Source: Comamonas sp. (GTDB taxonomy: Bacteria > Pseudomonadota > Gammaproteobacteria > Burkholderiales > Burkholderiaceae_C). Taken from it: DNA of 7,835 bases. Numbering within the stretch: position 1 is the stretch's first letter; each line of letters begins with the position of its first letter. Made by a program: the position numbers and the translations under genes. The stretch lies in the NCBI GenBank assembly GCA_019236485.1, contig JAFAIY010000618.1:1-7835 (forward strand), written 5' to 3'. Under the pieces are notes generated by a model that was not told the DNA's origin, searched no databases, and saw only the letters and a list, made by a program, of their open reading frames with translations. Positions 1-5,906 of this stretch are shown here, in pieces.

Positions 1-1
1 G

Positions 2-1735
2 CAGGCCTTCGATCTGAGCCGGCCGTACTTTGTCTCGGAAGAGAAAACCAAGGCCTGGGGTCTGCTGGCCGCCATCGTGGCGCTGAATCTGGCGGCCGTG
101 TTCATGCTGGTGCAGATCAACGAGTGGAACCGCGTGTTCTACGATGCGCTGCAGAACAAGCAGGCCGACGTGTTCTGGCAGCAGCTGTGGCGCTTTCTCT
201 GGCTGGCGCTGGCCTATATCGTCATCGCGGTTTACAAGTTCTATCTGACCCAGCTGCTGCAGCTGAATTGGCGGCGCTGGCTCACCCGGCACATCATGGG
301 GCGCTGGCTCTCCCACCAGGCCTTCTACCGGCTGGAGCTGGGACGCTACGGAGCCGGCTCGGGCAAGCGCGCGGGCGTGCCGGACAACCCCGATCAGCGC
401 ATCCAGGAAGACCTGAACCTCTTCACCAGCTACACGGTCTCGCTGGTCATGGGCCTGCTCAATGCCTGCGTCACCTTCGTGAGCTTTGTCGGCATTCTCT
501 GGGGCCTGAGCGCGGCCATGGATGTGAGTCTGCCGCAACTGCTGGGCGGCGGCGAGCTGCATATCCCGGGCTTCATGGTCTGGATGGCCGTGCTCTACTG
601 CCTGGTGGGCAGCGCCATCACCTTCTGGATAGGCAAGCCCCAGGTCTGGCTCAACAACCGCCAGCAGCAGCTGGAGGCCAATTTCCGCCACCACATGATC
701 CGCGTGCGCGAGCATTCCGAAGCCATTGCGCTCGACGGCGGCGAGCGCGTGGAGGGGGCCCAGCTGTCGCTGCGCTTCTCGGACGCGCTGGCCAACTATC
801 TGCAGCTGATCCGCAAGCAGAAGAATCTGGTCTGGTTCACCAACTTCTTCGGCCAGGCGGCCGTGGTGTTTCCCTTCATCATTGCGGCGCCGCGCTTTTT
901 CAGCGGCGCCATCCAGCTGGGCCAGCTCATGCAGATCGCCTCGGCCTTCAACCAGGTGCAGGACTCGCTGAGCTGGATCGTCAACAACTACGCCGACATC
1001 GCAGCCTGGCGCGCCACCACCAATCGCCTGGGCGGCTTCGAGACCAGCTTGCAGGGCGAGGAGAACGCGCACGACGGCGTCAGCCTGCAAAGCGGCGCGC
1101 GGCTGCAGGCCCAGGCGCTGGAGGTGGATCTGCCGAGTGGCGAGAGCATCATGCGGGCCGGCGAGCTCAGCGTGCAGCCCGGCGAGCGGCTGCTGATCAG
1201 CGGCCCCTCGGGCAGCGGCAAGTCCACGCTGCTGCGCGTGTTTGCGGGCATCTGGCCGTTTGCCAAGGGCCGCGTGCAGCGGCCCGCGGACGCCATGTTC
1301 ATTCCCCAGCGTCCCTATTTCCCCGACGGCAGCCTGCGCGATGCGCTGGCCTATCCCGAGCCGGCCTCGCACTATGCCGATACGGCGCTGGAGCAGGCGC
1401 TGATAGACGCGCAGCTGCCGCGGCTGGTGGGACAGCTGGACCGGCAGGCGGCCTGGAATGCGGTGCTCTCGGGCGGCGAGCGCCAGCGTCTGGCGATTGC
1501 GCGCGTGCTGCTCAAGCGCCCGGCCTGGGTGTTTGCCGACGAGGCCAGCAGCGCGCTTGACGGCCCGGCCGAGGCCGAGGTCTATGCGCGCCTGGTGCAA
1601 CTGGTGAACGAACGCGGCGGAGCGCTGGTTTCCGTGGCTCACCGCGACAGCGTGGCGCGCTTCCATGAGACGTGCTGGCTGCTCGATGCCGAAACCGGCA
1701 GGGTCCGCGAGACCGGTGTTTCCGCTCTGGTCTAA
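2..1735 (+). CDS. ABC transporter, fused permease/ATPase, YddA / Rv1819c (SbmA/BacA-like) type; 5'-truncated by window edge
   Basis: Inner-membrane ABC protein with permease and ATPase in one chain; it should work as a homodimer. Relatives such as mycobacterial Rv1819c import vitamin B12, bleomycin and peptides, but this protein's substrate cannot be read from sequence. The frame is open to the left edge, and the residues before the GTG at 77 (SRPYFVSEEK) fit the family N-terminus, so the true start lies upstream and 77 is internal. Counting the codon at 2 as residue 1, 577 residues are visible. The permease half has about five to six hydrophobic segments and the family motifs WRRWLT (90-95), DNPDQRI (128-134) and REHSEAIALDGGE (236-248). 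The ATPase half has Walker A GPSGSGKST (401-409), signature LSGGERQ (489-495), Walker B ending in DE (D513, E514) and the switch histidine H547. All key residues are intact, so it should be active. Length is near the family norm of roughly 580-600 residues. Confidence 0.9.
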   Translation, partial: QAFDLSRPYFVSEEKTKAWGLLAAIVALNLAAVFMLVQINEWNRVFYDALQNKQADVFWQQLWRFLWLALAYIVIAVYKFYLTQLLQLNWRRWLTRHIMGRWLSHQAFYRLELGRYGAGSGKRAGVPDNPDQRIQEDLNLFTSYTVSLVMGLLNACVTFVSFVGILWGLSAAMDVSLPQLLGGGELHIPGFMVWMAVLYCLVGSAITFWIGKPQVWLNNRQQQLEANFRHHMIRVREHSEAIALDGGERVEGAQLSLRFSDALANYLQLIRKQKNLVWFTNFFGQAAVVFPFIIAAPRFFSGAIQLGQLMQIASAFNQVQDSLSWIVNNYADIAAWRATTNRLGGFETSLQGEENAHDGVSLQSGARLQAQALEVDLPSGESIMRAGELSVQPGERLLISGPSGSGKSTLLRVFAGIWPFAKGRVQRPADAMFIPQRPYFPDGSLRDALAYPEPASHYADTALEQALIDAQLPRLVGQLDRQAAWNAVLSGGERQRLAIARVLLKRPAWVFADEASSALDGPAEAEVYARLVQLVNERGGALVSVAHRDSVARFHETCWLLDAETGRVRETGVSALV

Positions 1736-1764
1736 GAGCATGTTTCCAGTGCTTTGATCTGCGT

Positions 1765-1785
1765 GCCGGGTGCAAACCGGCTTGC
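1765..1785. promoter_or_regulatory. Near-palindrome in the pfkA upstream region, possible operator
   Basis: GCAAACCGGCTTGC (1772-1785) is a 14-bp near-perfect dyad centred on CCGG with one mismatched pair. It overlaps a GCCGG/CCGGC inverted repeat (1765-1769 and 1777-1781). It lies about 120 bp before the pfkA start. The GCAA...TTGC arms recall LacI/GalR-family operators, but the centre is 2 bp longer than the usual form. No T-run follows, so it is not an intrinsic terminator for the upstream ABC gene. A regulatory role is inference only. Confidence 0.25.
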
Positions 1786-1858
1786 GGCGTGGGATGATGG
1801 AGGCTGGTCCCGATCTATGTAGGACTTGCGCCAGACCGGGCGCTGCCGAGGCGGTTTG

Positions 1859-1878
1859 ACCCCGGCCGTATCCGGGGT
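1859..1878 (+). promoter_or_regulatory. Perfect 7-bp stem-loop just upstream of the pfkA ribosome binding site
   Basis: ACCCCGG (1859-1865) and CCGGGGT (1872-1878) pair perfectly around a 6-nt loop. The stem ends 12 nt before the GGAGAG ribosome binding site of pfkA. In the mRNA it would form a stable GC-rich hairpin close to the initiation region. It could also be a protein-binding dyad in DNA. There is no T-run after it, so termination is unlikely. The function is unknown. Confidence 0.3.
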
Positions 1879-1903
1879 GCGGGCCATGTTGGAGAGCTTG
1901 CGA

Positions 1904-2959
1904 ATGCGTGTTGGTGTGCTGACCGGAGGCGGCGACTGCCCCGGTCTGAATGCGGTGATCCGTGCGGTCACCAAGTCCTTGATCAACCATGGTCAGTGTG
2001 AGGTGCTGGGCATTGCCGACGGCTTCGAAGGCCTGATGGGCAAGAAGCCCCATGTCAAACCCCTGAGCTGGGACGAGGTCAGTGGCATCCTGCATCTGGG
2101 CGGCACCATTCTGGGTACCAGCAACAGTGCCAATCCGCTGCGCGACGAGGCGACGCTGGAGCAGGTGGAGCGCAATGTAAGGGCGCTGGGCCTGGATGTG
2201 GTGGTGGTCATAGGCGGCGACGGCACTATGAGCCTGGCCCATGGCCTGCGCCGGATCGGCCTGCACTGCGTGGGCGTGCCCAAGACCATTGACAACGACA
2301 TCGCCAACTGTGAGCGCAGCTTCGGCTTCGATACGGCCGTGGCCACGGTGGCGGAAAGCCTGCGCCGCATAGAGAACACGGCCATGAGCCATCACCGCGT
2401 GATGATCGTGGAGACCATGGGCCGCCACGCGGGCTGGCTGGCGCTGGAGTCCGGCATTGCGGGCGCGGCCGACATCATTCTGCTGCCCGAGATCGACTAC
2501 GACCTGCAGACCATCATCAAGGTCTGCCAGAAGCGCGAGCAGCGCCAGCGCTACACCATCATCTGCATAGGCGAGGGCGCCAAGGAAAGCGGCCAGAACC
2601 TGACGGTGCGCGAGCGCATCGAGGCCAGCCCTGACCCCGTGCGCCTGGGCGGCGTGGGCCATGTGCTGCGCGAGCGCCTGCAGCCCCATCTCAAGAGCGA
2701 GGTGCGGACCACGGTGCTGGGCCATGTGCAGCGCGGCGGTGATCCCACGCCCTTCGACCGCGTGCTGGCCACGCAGTTCGGCCACCATGCGGCGCAGCTG
2801 GTGCTGAGCGGAAGGCTGGGCCATATGGTCACGCTGCAGAACGGCCGCATCGGCAGCGTGGCGATCGCCGACGTGGCCAACACCCAGCGCACCGTGCCGC
2901 TGGACAGTCCTTTGCTGACCATGGCGCGCGATATCGGAATTTGCTTTGGCGAGGCCTGA
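1904..2959 (+). CDS. pfkA: 6-phosphofructokinase (PfkA family, group III-like)
   Basis: Cytosolic enzyme that phosphorylates fructose 6-phosphate to fructose 1,6-bisphosphate in glycolysis; family members are usually tetramers or dimers. The product is 351 aa. Visible motifs are the N-terminal phosphate loop GGGDCPGLN (8-16), GGDGT (104-108), PKTIDND (126-132) with catalytic base D130, MGRHAGW (172-178) and HVQRGG (274-279), which contributes substrate-binding residues. The residue that separates donors is glycine (G107), as in ATP enzymes, but the partner position is lysine (K127), as in pyrophosphate and mixed-type enzymes. ATP is therefore the likelier donor, though not certain. The frame opens earlier, with ATGs at 1826 and 1886. 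I chose 1904 because GGAGAG at 1891-1896 sits 7 nt before it and the protein then begins MRVGVLTGGGDCPG, as the family does. A weak terminator follows the stop. Confidence 0.93.
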   Translation: MRVGVLTGGGDCPGLNAVIRAVTKSLINHGQCEVLGIADGFEGLMGKKPHVKPLSWDEVSGILHLGGTILGTSNSANPLRDEATLEQVERNVRALGLDVVVVIGGDGTMSLAHGLRRIGLHCVGVPKTIDNDIANCERSFGFDTAVATVAESLRRIENTAMSHHRVMIVETMGRHAGWLALESGIAGAADIILLPEIDYDLQTIIKVCQKREQRQRYTIICIGEGAKESGQNLTVRERIEASPDPVRLGGVGHVLRERLQPHLKSEVRTTVLGHVQRGGDPTPFDRVLATQFGHHAAQLVLSGRLGHMVTLQNGRIGSVAIADVANTQRTVPLDSPLLTMARDIGICFGEA

Positions 2960-2967
2960 GCTGCGCT

Positions 2968-2994
2968 AAGGTGTGAGCTTGTGCGCACTTTTTT
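2968..2994 (+). terminator. Probable weak intrinsic terminator after pfkA
   Basis: AAGGTGTG (2968-2975) pairs with CGCACTTT (2984-2991) through eight pairs, two of them G-T, around an 8-nt loop. A run of six T (2989-2994) overlaps the 3' arm. A second inverted repeat encloses it: GCTGCGC (2960-2966) with GCGCAGC (2999-3005). The outer arm ends directly before the ribosome binding site of the next gene, so the structure may also affect that gene's expression. Confidence 0.42.
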
Positions 2995-3018
2995 GTCTGC
3001 GCAGCGGAGATACACAGC

Positions 3019-3489
3019 ATGGACCGACATGAAGAAGCCGTGATGCAGCTGCTCACGGCCAACGGCGAAACCTTTGTCGCCCCCAAGTACGAGCTGGCCG
3101 ACGGCTGGCAATGCCCGGCCTTTGTGGCTTTGCGTCCCGCGCGCCGCCAGGTCTATGTGGTGGAGGTGTCGGCCTCCGGCTATCCGCTGGCGCTGGTCAA
3201 CCGGCTCAATGAAAGAGTCGAGAAGTGGTATGCGCCGCTGCTGTCCCAGCTGCATGGGCTGGGCATCACCCAGCCCGACTGGGAGATCGCCTGCCTGGTG
3301 TTCGTGCGCGGCGATCAGGCCGACTGGCTCAGGGAGCGCGTCAAGGACCTGAGCGGGGTGCATGTGCTGAGCCTGGAGCAGGCCAGCAGCCCCTGGAACT
3401 GGGACGATGCGGTCTGGACCGCCGAGATGGAGTTTGCTGGCGGCGTCATCCCTCAGCGGGCTCTCAAGCCCTCGGGTCTGGCGCATTGA
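3019..3489 (+). CDS. Conserved-looking hypothetical protein, possible degenerate PD-(D/E)XK fold
   Basis: I do not recognise a named family. The product is 156 aa, soluble, with no signal peptide or membrane segment. The ATG at 3019 has GGAG (3006-3009) 9 nt upstream. The N-terminal part reads like a PD-(D/E)XK nuclease core: a helix with E5/E6, then CPAFVALRP (32-40), a basic turn, and the hydrophobic strand VYVVEVSAS (46-54). In an active enzyme the two sites would read P-D and E-x-K; here they are P33-A34 and E49-V50-S51. The metal-binding Asp and the catalytic Lys are therefore both missing, and the domain would be expected to lack nuclease activity. The rest is a helix with many charged residues (60-80), a strand ACLVFVRGDQ (91-100) and a Trp-rich stretch near 126-133. 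The gene sits between pfkA and a secreted-protein gene and seems to be its own unit. The fold assignment is inference. Confidence 0.82.
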   Translation: MDRHEEAVMQLLTANGETFVAPKYELADGWQCPAFVALRPARRQVYVVEVSASGYPLALVNRLNERVEKWYAPLLSQLHGLGITQPDWEIACLVFVRGDQADWLRERVKDLSGVHVLSLEQASSPWNWDDAVWTAEMEFAGGVIPQRALKPSGLAH

Positions 3490-3493
3490 GCGC

Positions 3494-3520
3494 GCGGCCC
3501 CGGAAGCAAGCCGTTTTTTT
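3494..3520 (+). terminator. Weak terminator-like sequence after the 3019 gene
   Basis: A run of seven T (3514-3520) follows a short GC-rich stem, CGGC (3495-3498) with GCCG (3510-3513). The stem has only about four pairs and an 11-nt loop, so this is a marginal candidate. Its place, just after the stop at 3489, fits a terminator role. Confidence 0.25.
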
Positions 3521-3526
3521 CAACCT

Positions 3527-3550
3527 GCCGCGCAGCCGCTGCGGCGTTTT
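3527..3550 (+). terminator. GC-rich hairpin with T-run directly before the secreted-protein gene
   Basis: GCCGC (3527-3531) pairs with GCGGC (3541-3545). With a 2-nt bulge, AG/CT pairs extend the stem towards a CCG loop. GTTTTCT follows. It looks like a short intrinsic terminator for the 3019 gene, but it ends only about 8 nt before the ATG at 3558. If the downstream mRNA includes it, it would occupy the place where a ribosome binding site should be. Confidence 0.33.
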
Positions 3551-3557
3551 CTCGATC

Positions 3558-3914
3558 ATGTCTATGAATAAAGCTTTGTGTATTGCCGCGGCGGTCCTGG
3601 CCATCTGCCACAACGCATCGGCCAGCAACTGGGAAAGCTGCGATCTCAAGGTGCAGGTGCGCGACAGGCAGAGCAATCGCGCGGAGCTGCAGACCCGGGT
3701 GATCGAGGCCAAACCCCAGGCCCAGGCCGAATGTCCGCAACCCGGCTCGGCGCTGAGCTTCAGGCCCGAGACCGAGGACTACCAGAGCGAGCTGCCGCGC
3801 CGTCAATGGCCCAGCCCCGGCAAGACGGTGAACGTGCGCTACCGCTATCTCGACGGCGAATGCAAGGAGCGCGGCCCCTGCCGCATACAGCATTACTCGC
3901 CGGTTCCGCGCTGA
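3558..3914 (+). CDS. Small secreted or periplasmic protein with four cysteines, function unknown
   Basis: The product is 118 aa. Residues 1-22 form a clear Sec signal peptide: K5, a hydrophobic core ALCIAAAVLAIC, and an ASA|S cleavage site after A22. C17 is not in a good lipobox, so a lipoprotein is unlikely. The mature protein of about 96 residues is hydrophilic and has exactly four Cys (28, 59, 102, 108), enough for two disulphides in the periplasm. The C-terminal part, VNVRYRYLDGECKERGPC, looks beta-rich. The frame continues upstream, but only the ATGs at 3558 and 3564 place a signal peptide at the N-terminus, so I chose 3558. Neither start has a visible Shine-Dalgarno, and a GC-rich hairpin lies just upstream, so expression may be low or conditional. 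An 8-bp inverted repeat follows the gene. I recognise no family and offer no function. Confidence 0.75.
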   Translation: MSMNKALCIAAAVLAICHNASASNWESCDLKVQVRDRQSNRAELQTRVIEAKPQAQAECPQPGSALSFRPETEDYQSELPRRQWPSPGKTVNVRYRYLDGECKERGPCRIQHYSPVPR

Positions 3915-3929
3915 AACCCTTGTCCATGA

Positions 3930-3959
3930 AGCGCTACTTGCTCCTGATGGGGTAGCGCT
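3930..3959. repeat. Perfect 8-bp inverted repeat after the secreted-protein gene
   Basis: AGCGCTAC (3930-3937) and GTAGCGCT (3952-3959) are exact reverse complements with a 14-nt spacer, which two T-G pairs could shorten. It begins 16 nt after the stop at 3914. There is no T-run, so it is not a standard intrinsic terminator. It may be a 3' mRNA hairpin or a binding dyad. The arms contain the hexamer GCGCTA that recurs at 24-bp steps (3931, 3955, 3979). Confidence 0.4.
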
Positions 3960-3988
3960 ATGGGAGGCACCAAGTCCGGCGCTAGAAT

Positions 3989-4002
3989 TCAGCCCGGGCT
4001 GA
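3989..4002. promoter_or_regulatory. Perfect 14-bp palindrome upstream of the 4117 gene
   Basis: TCAGCCCGGGCTGA is a perfect 14-bp palindrome about 115 bp before the ATG at 4117. TAGAAT at 3983-3988 directly before it matches a -10 hexamer at five of six positions, but I see no good -35 at the right distance. If that is a promoter, the palindrome would cover the transcription start and could be an operator. This is inference. Confidence 0.25.
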
Positions 4003-4050
4003 GAGGCCGCCCATCTCGCAAAAGCAGACGCACCTTCATCGCCGTTCAGC

Positions 4051-4067
4051 GCAAGCATCACGCTTGC
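4051..4067 (+). promoter_or_regulatory. Stem-loop in the leader of the 4117 gene
   Basis: GCAAGC (4051-4056) and GCTTGC (4062-4067) pair perfectly around a 5-nt loop, 40 nt before the AGGAG ribosome binding site. No T-run follows. The wider leader contains CTGAGA near 4000, which recalls a TPP riboswitch, but the rest of that consensus is absent, so I do not call one. Confidence 0.3.
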
Positions 4068-4116
4068 ATACCAATCCGGGCACGCAGCGAGGCAAGCCCA
4101 GCACACAGGAGTTGGT

Positions 4117-4584
4117 ATGCCTACCTCAGCCTTATTCCATCCGTTTGAATCCCGTGCGCCGGAACGCGTGGTGGCCTTGTTGCGCGCGGCCAAGCTGCTG
4201 CACCGCGATGCCGTGGCCGATTCGCGCGCGCAGGCGCTGCCCGTGCTCAGGCGCCTGCTTTCCAGCCGGGCGCTGCAAGGCCTGAGCCTGCCGCAGCTGT
4301 TTGCGCAAAAAGCCATGGTGCAGCGCAAACATGTGCTGCTGATGCTGGGCCGGGAGGGGGGCTTTGAGGACTGGGCCGGCTATCGTGCGGCCCTGGCCGG
4401 CAGCGCCGCCGAGGTCCATATGCCGCTGGAGGCCGTGGCCTTGCGGCCCGGCTATCCCAATCACTGGTTCTCCACGCCCGAGCAGGCCAGGGTCCATGCC
4501 GCTGAGCAGGGCGGGCAGGTGGTGCAGGTGGGCACGCAGGCCGTGGTGCTGGCGCAGATGGCCGATCCGGTCGCGGGGCACTGA
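4117..4584 (+). CDS. Hypothetical helical protein with an RExGFxxW element
   Basis: The product is 155 aa, soluble, with no signal peptide and no cysteine. The ATG at 4117 has a strong AGGAG (4107-4111) 5 nt upstream. The N-terminal half is mostly helical and rich in Leu, Ala and Arg (16-52). The middle, [20 protein letters not shown] (69-88), resembles a short helix-turn element of the form 'REyGFpSWxxL' that I know from otherwise unassigned bacterial proteins. The C-terminal part has GYPNHWFST (112-120) and a likely strand, [13 protein letters not shown] (134-146). I recognise no enzyme motif. The gene has its own leader and ends 18 nt before a strong terminator, so it seems to be a single-gene unit. 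It is real by ribosome binding site, terminator and sensible composition, but its function is unknown. Confidence 0.8.
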   Translation: MPTSALFHPFESRAPERVVALLRAAKLLHRDAVADSRAQALPVLRRLLSSRALQGLSLPQLFAQKAMVQRKHVLLMLGREGGFEDWAGYRAALAGSAAEVHMPLEAVALRPGYPNHWFSTPEQARVHAAEQGGQVVQVGTQAVVLAQMADPVAGH

Positions 4585-4592
4585 GGCTGGCC

Positions 4593-4598
4593 TATGAT
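4593..4598 (+). promoter_or_regulatory. purT: Possible -10 element upstream of purT
   Basis: TATGAT matches TATAAT at five of six positions and lies 84 nt before the purT ATG. No good -35 is visible 16-18 nt upstream. If it is used, transcription would start near 4605, at the left arm of the terminator, and the terminator would become part of the purT leader. Low confidence. Confidence 0.22.
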
Positions 4599-4602
4599 CG
4601 GC

Positions 4603-4637
4603 GCCTTGGCAGGGATGGCTCTGCCAAGGCTTTTTTT
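4603..4637 (+). terminator. Strong intrinsic terminator between the 4117 gene and purT
   Basis: GCCTTGGCAG (4603-4612) pairs perfectly with CTGCCAAGGC (4621-4630) around an 8-nt loop, followed by seven T (4631-4637). This is a textbook rho-independent terminator, 18 nt after the stop at 4584. It should end the 4117 transcript and insulate purT, unless purT starts before it, in which case it would act as an attenuator. Confidence 0.88.
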
Positions 4638-4638
4638 G

Positions 4639-4659
4639 GTGGCGCATGGGATGCGCCAC
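4639..4659 (+). promoter_or_regulatory. purT: Perfect 9-bp hairpin in the purT leader
   Basis: GTGGCGCAT (4639-4647) pairs with ATGCGCCAC (4651-4659) around a GGG triloop. It begins one base after the T-run of the preceding terminator and ends 6 nt before AGGA (4666-4669) of purT. No T-run follows, so it is not a second terminator. It could shield or expose the ribosome binding site, stabilise the 5' end, or be a DNA dyad for a repressor. Confidence 0.45.
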
Positions 4660-4676
4660 GTCTGCAGGACGCATTT

Positions 4677-5894
4677 ATGACCACCTTAGGAACACCTCTC
4701 TCTCCCAATGCCACCAAAGTCATGCTGCTGGGCAGCGGCGAACTGGGCAAGGAAGTGCTGATTGCGCTGCAGCGCCTGGGCGTGGAGACGATTGCCGTGG
4801 ACCGCTATGAGAATGCGCCCGGCCAGCAGGTCGCCCACCACGCGCGCACCATCACCATGAGCGACCCGGTGCAGCTCAGGGCGCTGATCGAGGACGAAAA
4901 GCCCGATCTGGTCGTGCCCGAGATCGAGGCCATTGCCACCTCCGTGCTGGAGGAGCTGGAAGCCGCGGGCGTCATCACCTGCATCCCCACGGCCCGCGCC
5001 GCGCGTCTGACCATGGACCGCGAAGGCATTCGCCGCCTGGCGGCCGAGACACTGGGTCTGGCCACCAGCCCCTACCGCTTCTGCGATTCCCTGGCCGAGC
5101 TGCAGGCGGCCATAGACGGCAGTGACGGCCAGCCGGCCATCGGCTACCCCTGCGTGGTCAAGCCCGTGATGAGCAGCTCGGGCAAGGGCCAGAGCAAGAT
5201 AGACGGCCCGGCCGATGTGGCTCAGGCCTGGGACTACGCCATGGCCGGCGGCCGCGTGGCCAAGGGCCGGGTGATCGTCGAGGGCTTTATCGACTTTGAC
5301 TATGAAATCACCCAGCTCACCGTGCGCGCCAAGGGCGCAGACGGCCAGGTCCAGACCCATTTTTGCGATCCCATAGGCCATATCCAACAGGCCGGCGACT
5401 ATGTGGAGAGCTGGCAGCCCCAGCCCATGCATGCGGCAGCCCTGGAGAAGGCGCGCCGGATCGCCAAGGCCGTGACCGACGATCTGGGCGGTCTGGGCCT
5501 GTTCGGCGTGGAGCTGTTTGTCAAGGGCGAGCAGGTCTGGTTCAGCGAGGTCTCGCCGCGCCCCCACGACACGGGCTTGGTCACGCTGGCCACCCAGTGG
5601 CAAAGCGAGTTCGAGCTGCATGCGCGCGCGATTCTGGGCCTGCCCGTGGATGCCAGCCTGCGCAATCCCGGCGCCAGCGCCGTGATCTACGGCGGCCAGG
5701 ACGCCGAAGGTCTGGTGTTTGACGGCGTGGCCGAGGCCCTGGCCGTGCCCGGCTCGGACCTGCGCCTGTTCGGCAAGCCCGAGAGCTTCGTCAAGCGCCG
5801 CATGGGCGTGGCGCTGGCGCGCGCCGAGGATCTGGAGCAGGCGCGCACGAACGCCAAGCTGGCGGCCAGCAAGGTCAGGCCGCGCCTGCCCTGA
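4677..5894 (+). CDS. purT: Formate-dependent phosphoribosylglycinamide formyltransferase (GAR transformylase 2)
   Basis: Cytosolic purine-synthesis enzyme. It joins formate to GAR with ATP to make formyl-GAR, replacing the folate-dependent PurN at step three. The product is 405 aa, slightly longer than E. coli PurT (392). The N-terminal domain has [13 protein letters not shown] (15-27), the nucleotide-like GAR-binding loop. The ATP-grasp domain has [13 protein letters not shown] (161-173), where K162 and the glycine-rich loop bind ATP, then [10 protein letters not shown] (202-211), FGVEL with metal ligand E279, and [11 protein letters not shown] (290-300) with metal ligand E291. All are intact. 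The ATG at 4677 has AGGA (4666-4669) 7 nt upstream. The gene lies between a strong terminator plus hairpin on the left and a symmetrical terminator on the right, so it is a single-gene unit. Formate supply would set its activity; no formate gene is nearby. Confidence 0.97.
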   Translation: MTTLGTPLSPNATKVMLLGSGELGKEVLIALQRLGVETIAVDRYENAPGQQVAHHARTITMSDPVQLRALIEDEKPDLVVPEIEAIATSVLEELEAAGVITCIPTARAARLTMDREGIRRLAAETLGLATSPYRFCDSLAELQAAIDGSDGQPAIGYPCVVKPVMSSSGKGQSKIDGPADVAQAWDYAMAGGRVAKGRVIVEGFIDFDYEITQLTVRAKGADGQVQTHFCDPIGHIQQAGDYVESWQPQPMHAAALEKARRIAKAVTDDLGGLGLFGVELFVKGEQVWFSEVSPRPHDTGLVTLATQWQSEFELHARAILGLPVDASLRNPGASAVIYGGQDAEGLVFDGVAEALAVPGSDLRLFGKPESFVKRRMGVALARAEDLEQARTNAKLAASKVRPRLP

Positions 5895-5906
5895 GGCAGG
5901 TCAAAG

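Noticed and set aside
124..1560. Long open frame (478 codons) overlapping the ABC transporter on the same strand
   Set aside because: It is Arg/Ala/Gly-rich with no domain and is explained by high-GC codon bias of the real gene in another frame.
1814..1828. Similar stretches beginning TCTATGTA at 1814 and near 7789
   Set aside because: Only eight bases match exactly, the contexts face different gene strands, and neither fits a promoter with a proper -35.
1826..1903. Longer N-terminus for pfkA (starts at 1826 or 1886)
   Set aside because: The extra residues do not fit the family, and the ribosome binding site at 1891-1896 is well placed only for 1904.
2551..3486. 311-codon antisense frame spanning pfkA and the 3019 gene
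   Set aside because: It covers two good genes with their own ribosome binding sites, has no recognisable motif and crosses their intergenic structures; it is a shadow frame.
3557..3566. Ten-base sequence CATGTCTATG shared with 7785-7794
   Set aside because: A ten-base match within about 8 kb is expected by chance, and one copy is coding.
3991..4100. Possible TPP riboswitch, because of CTGAGA near 4000
   Set aside because: The second conserved half and the expected pairing are missing, and the downstream gene has no thiamine link.
3960..4148. 62-codon frame in the gap before the 4117 gene
   Set aside because: It has no ribosome binding site, an Arg/Ser-rich random composition, and overlaps the start of a better-supported gene.
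3453..4328. 291-codon antisense frame across the small-gene region
   Set aside because: It is low-complexity, opposes the signal-peptide gene and the 4117 gene, and has no domain signature.
4686..5621. 311-codon antisense frame opposite purT
   Set aside because: It is His/Ala/Gly/Leu-rich with no motif, as expected from the complement of a high-GC gene.
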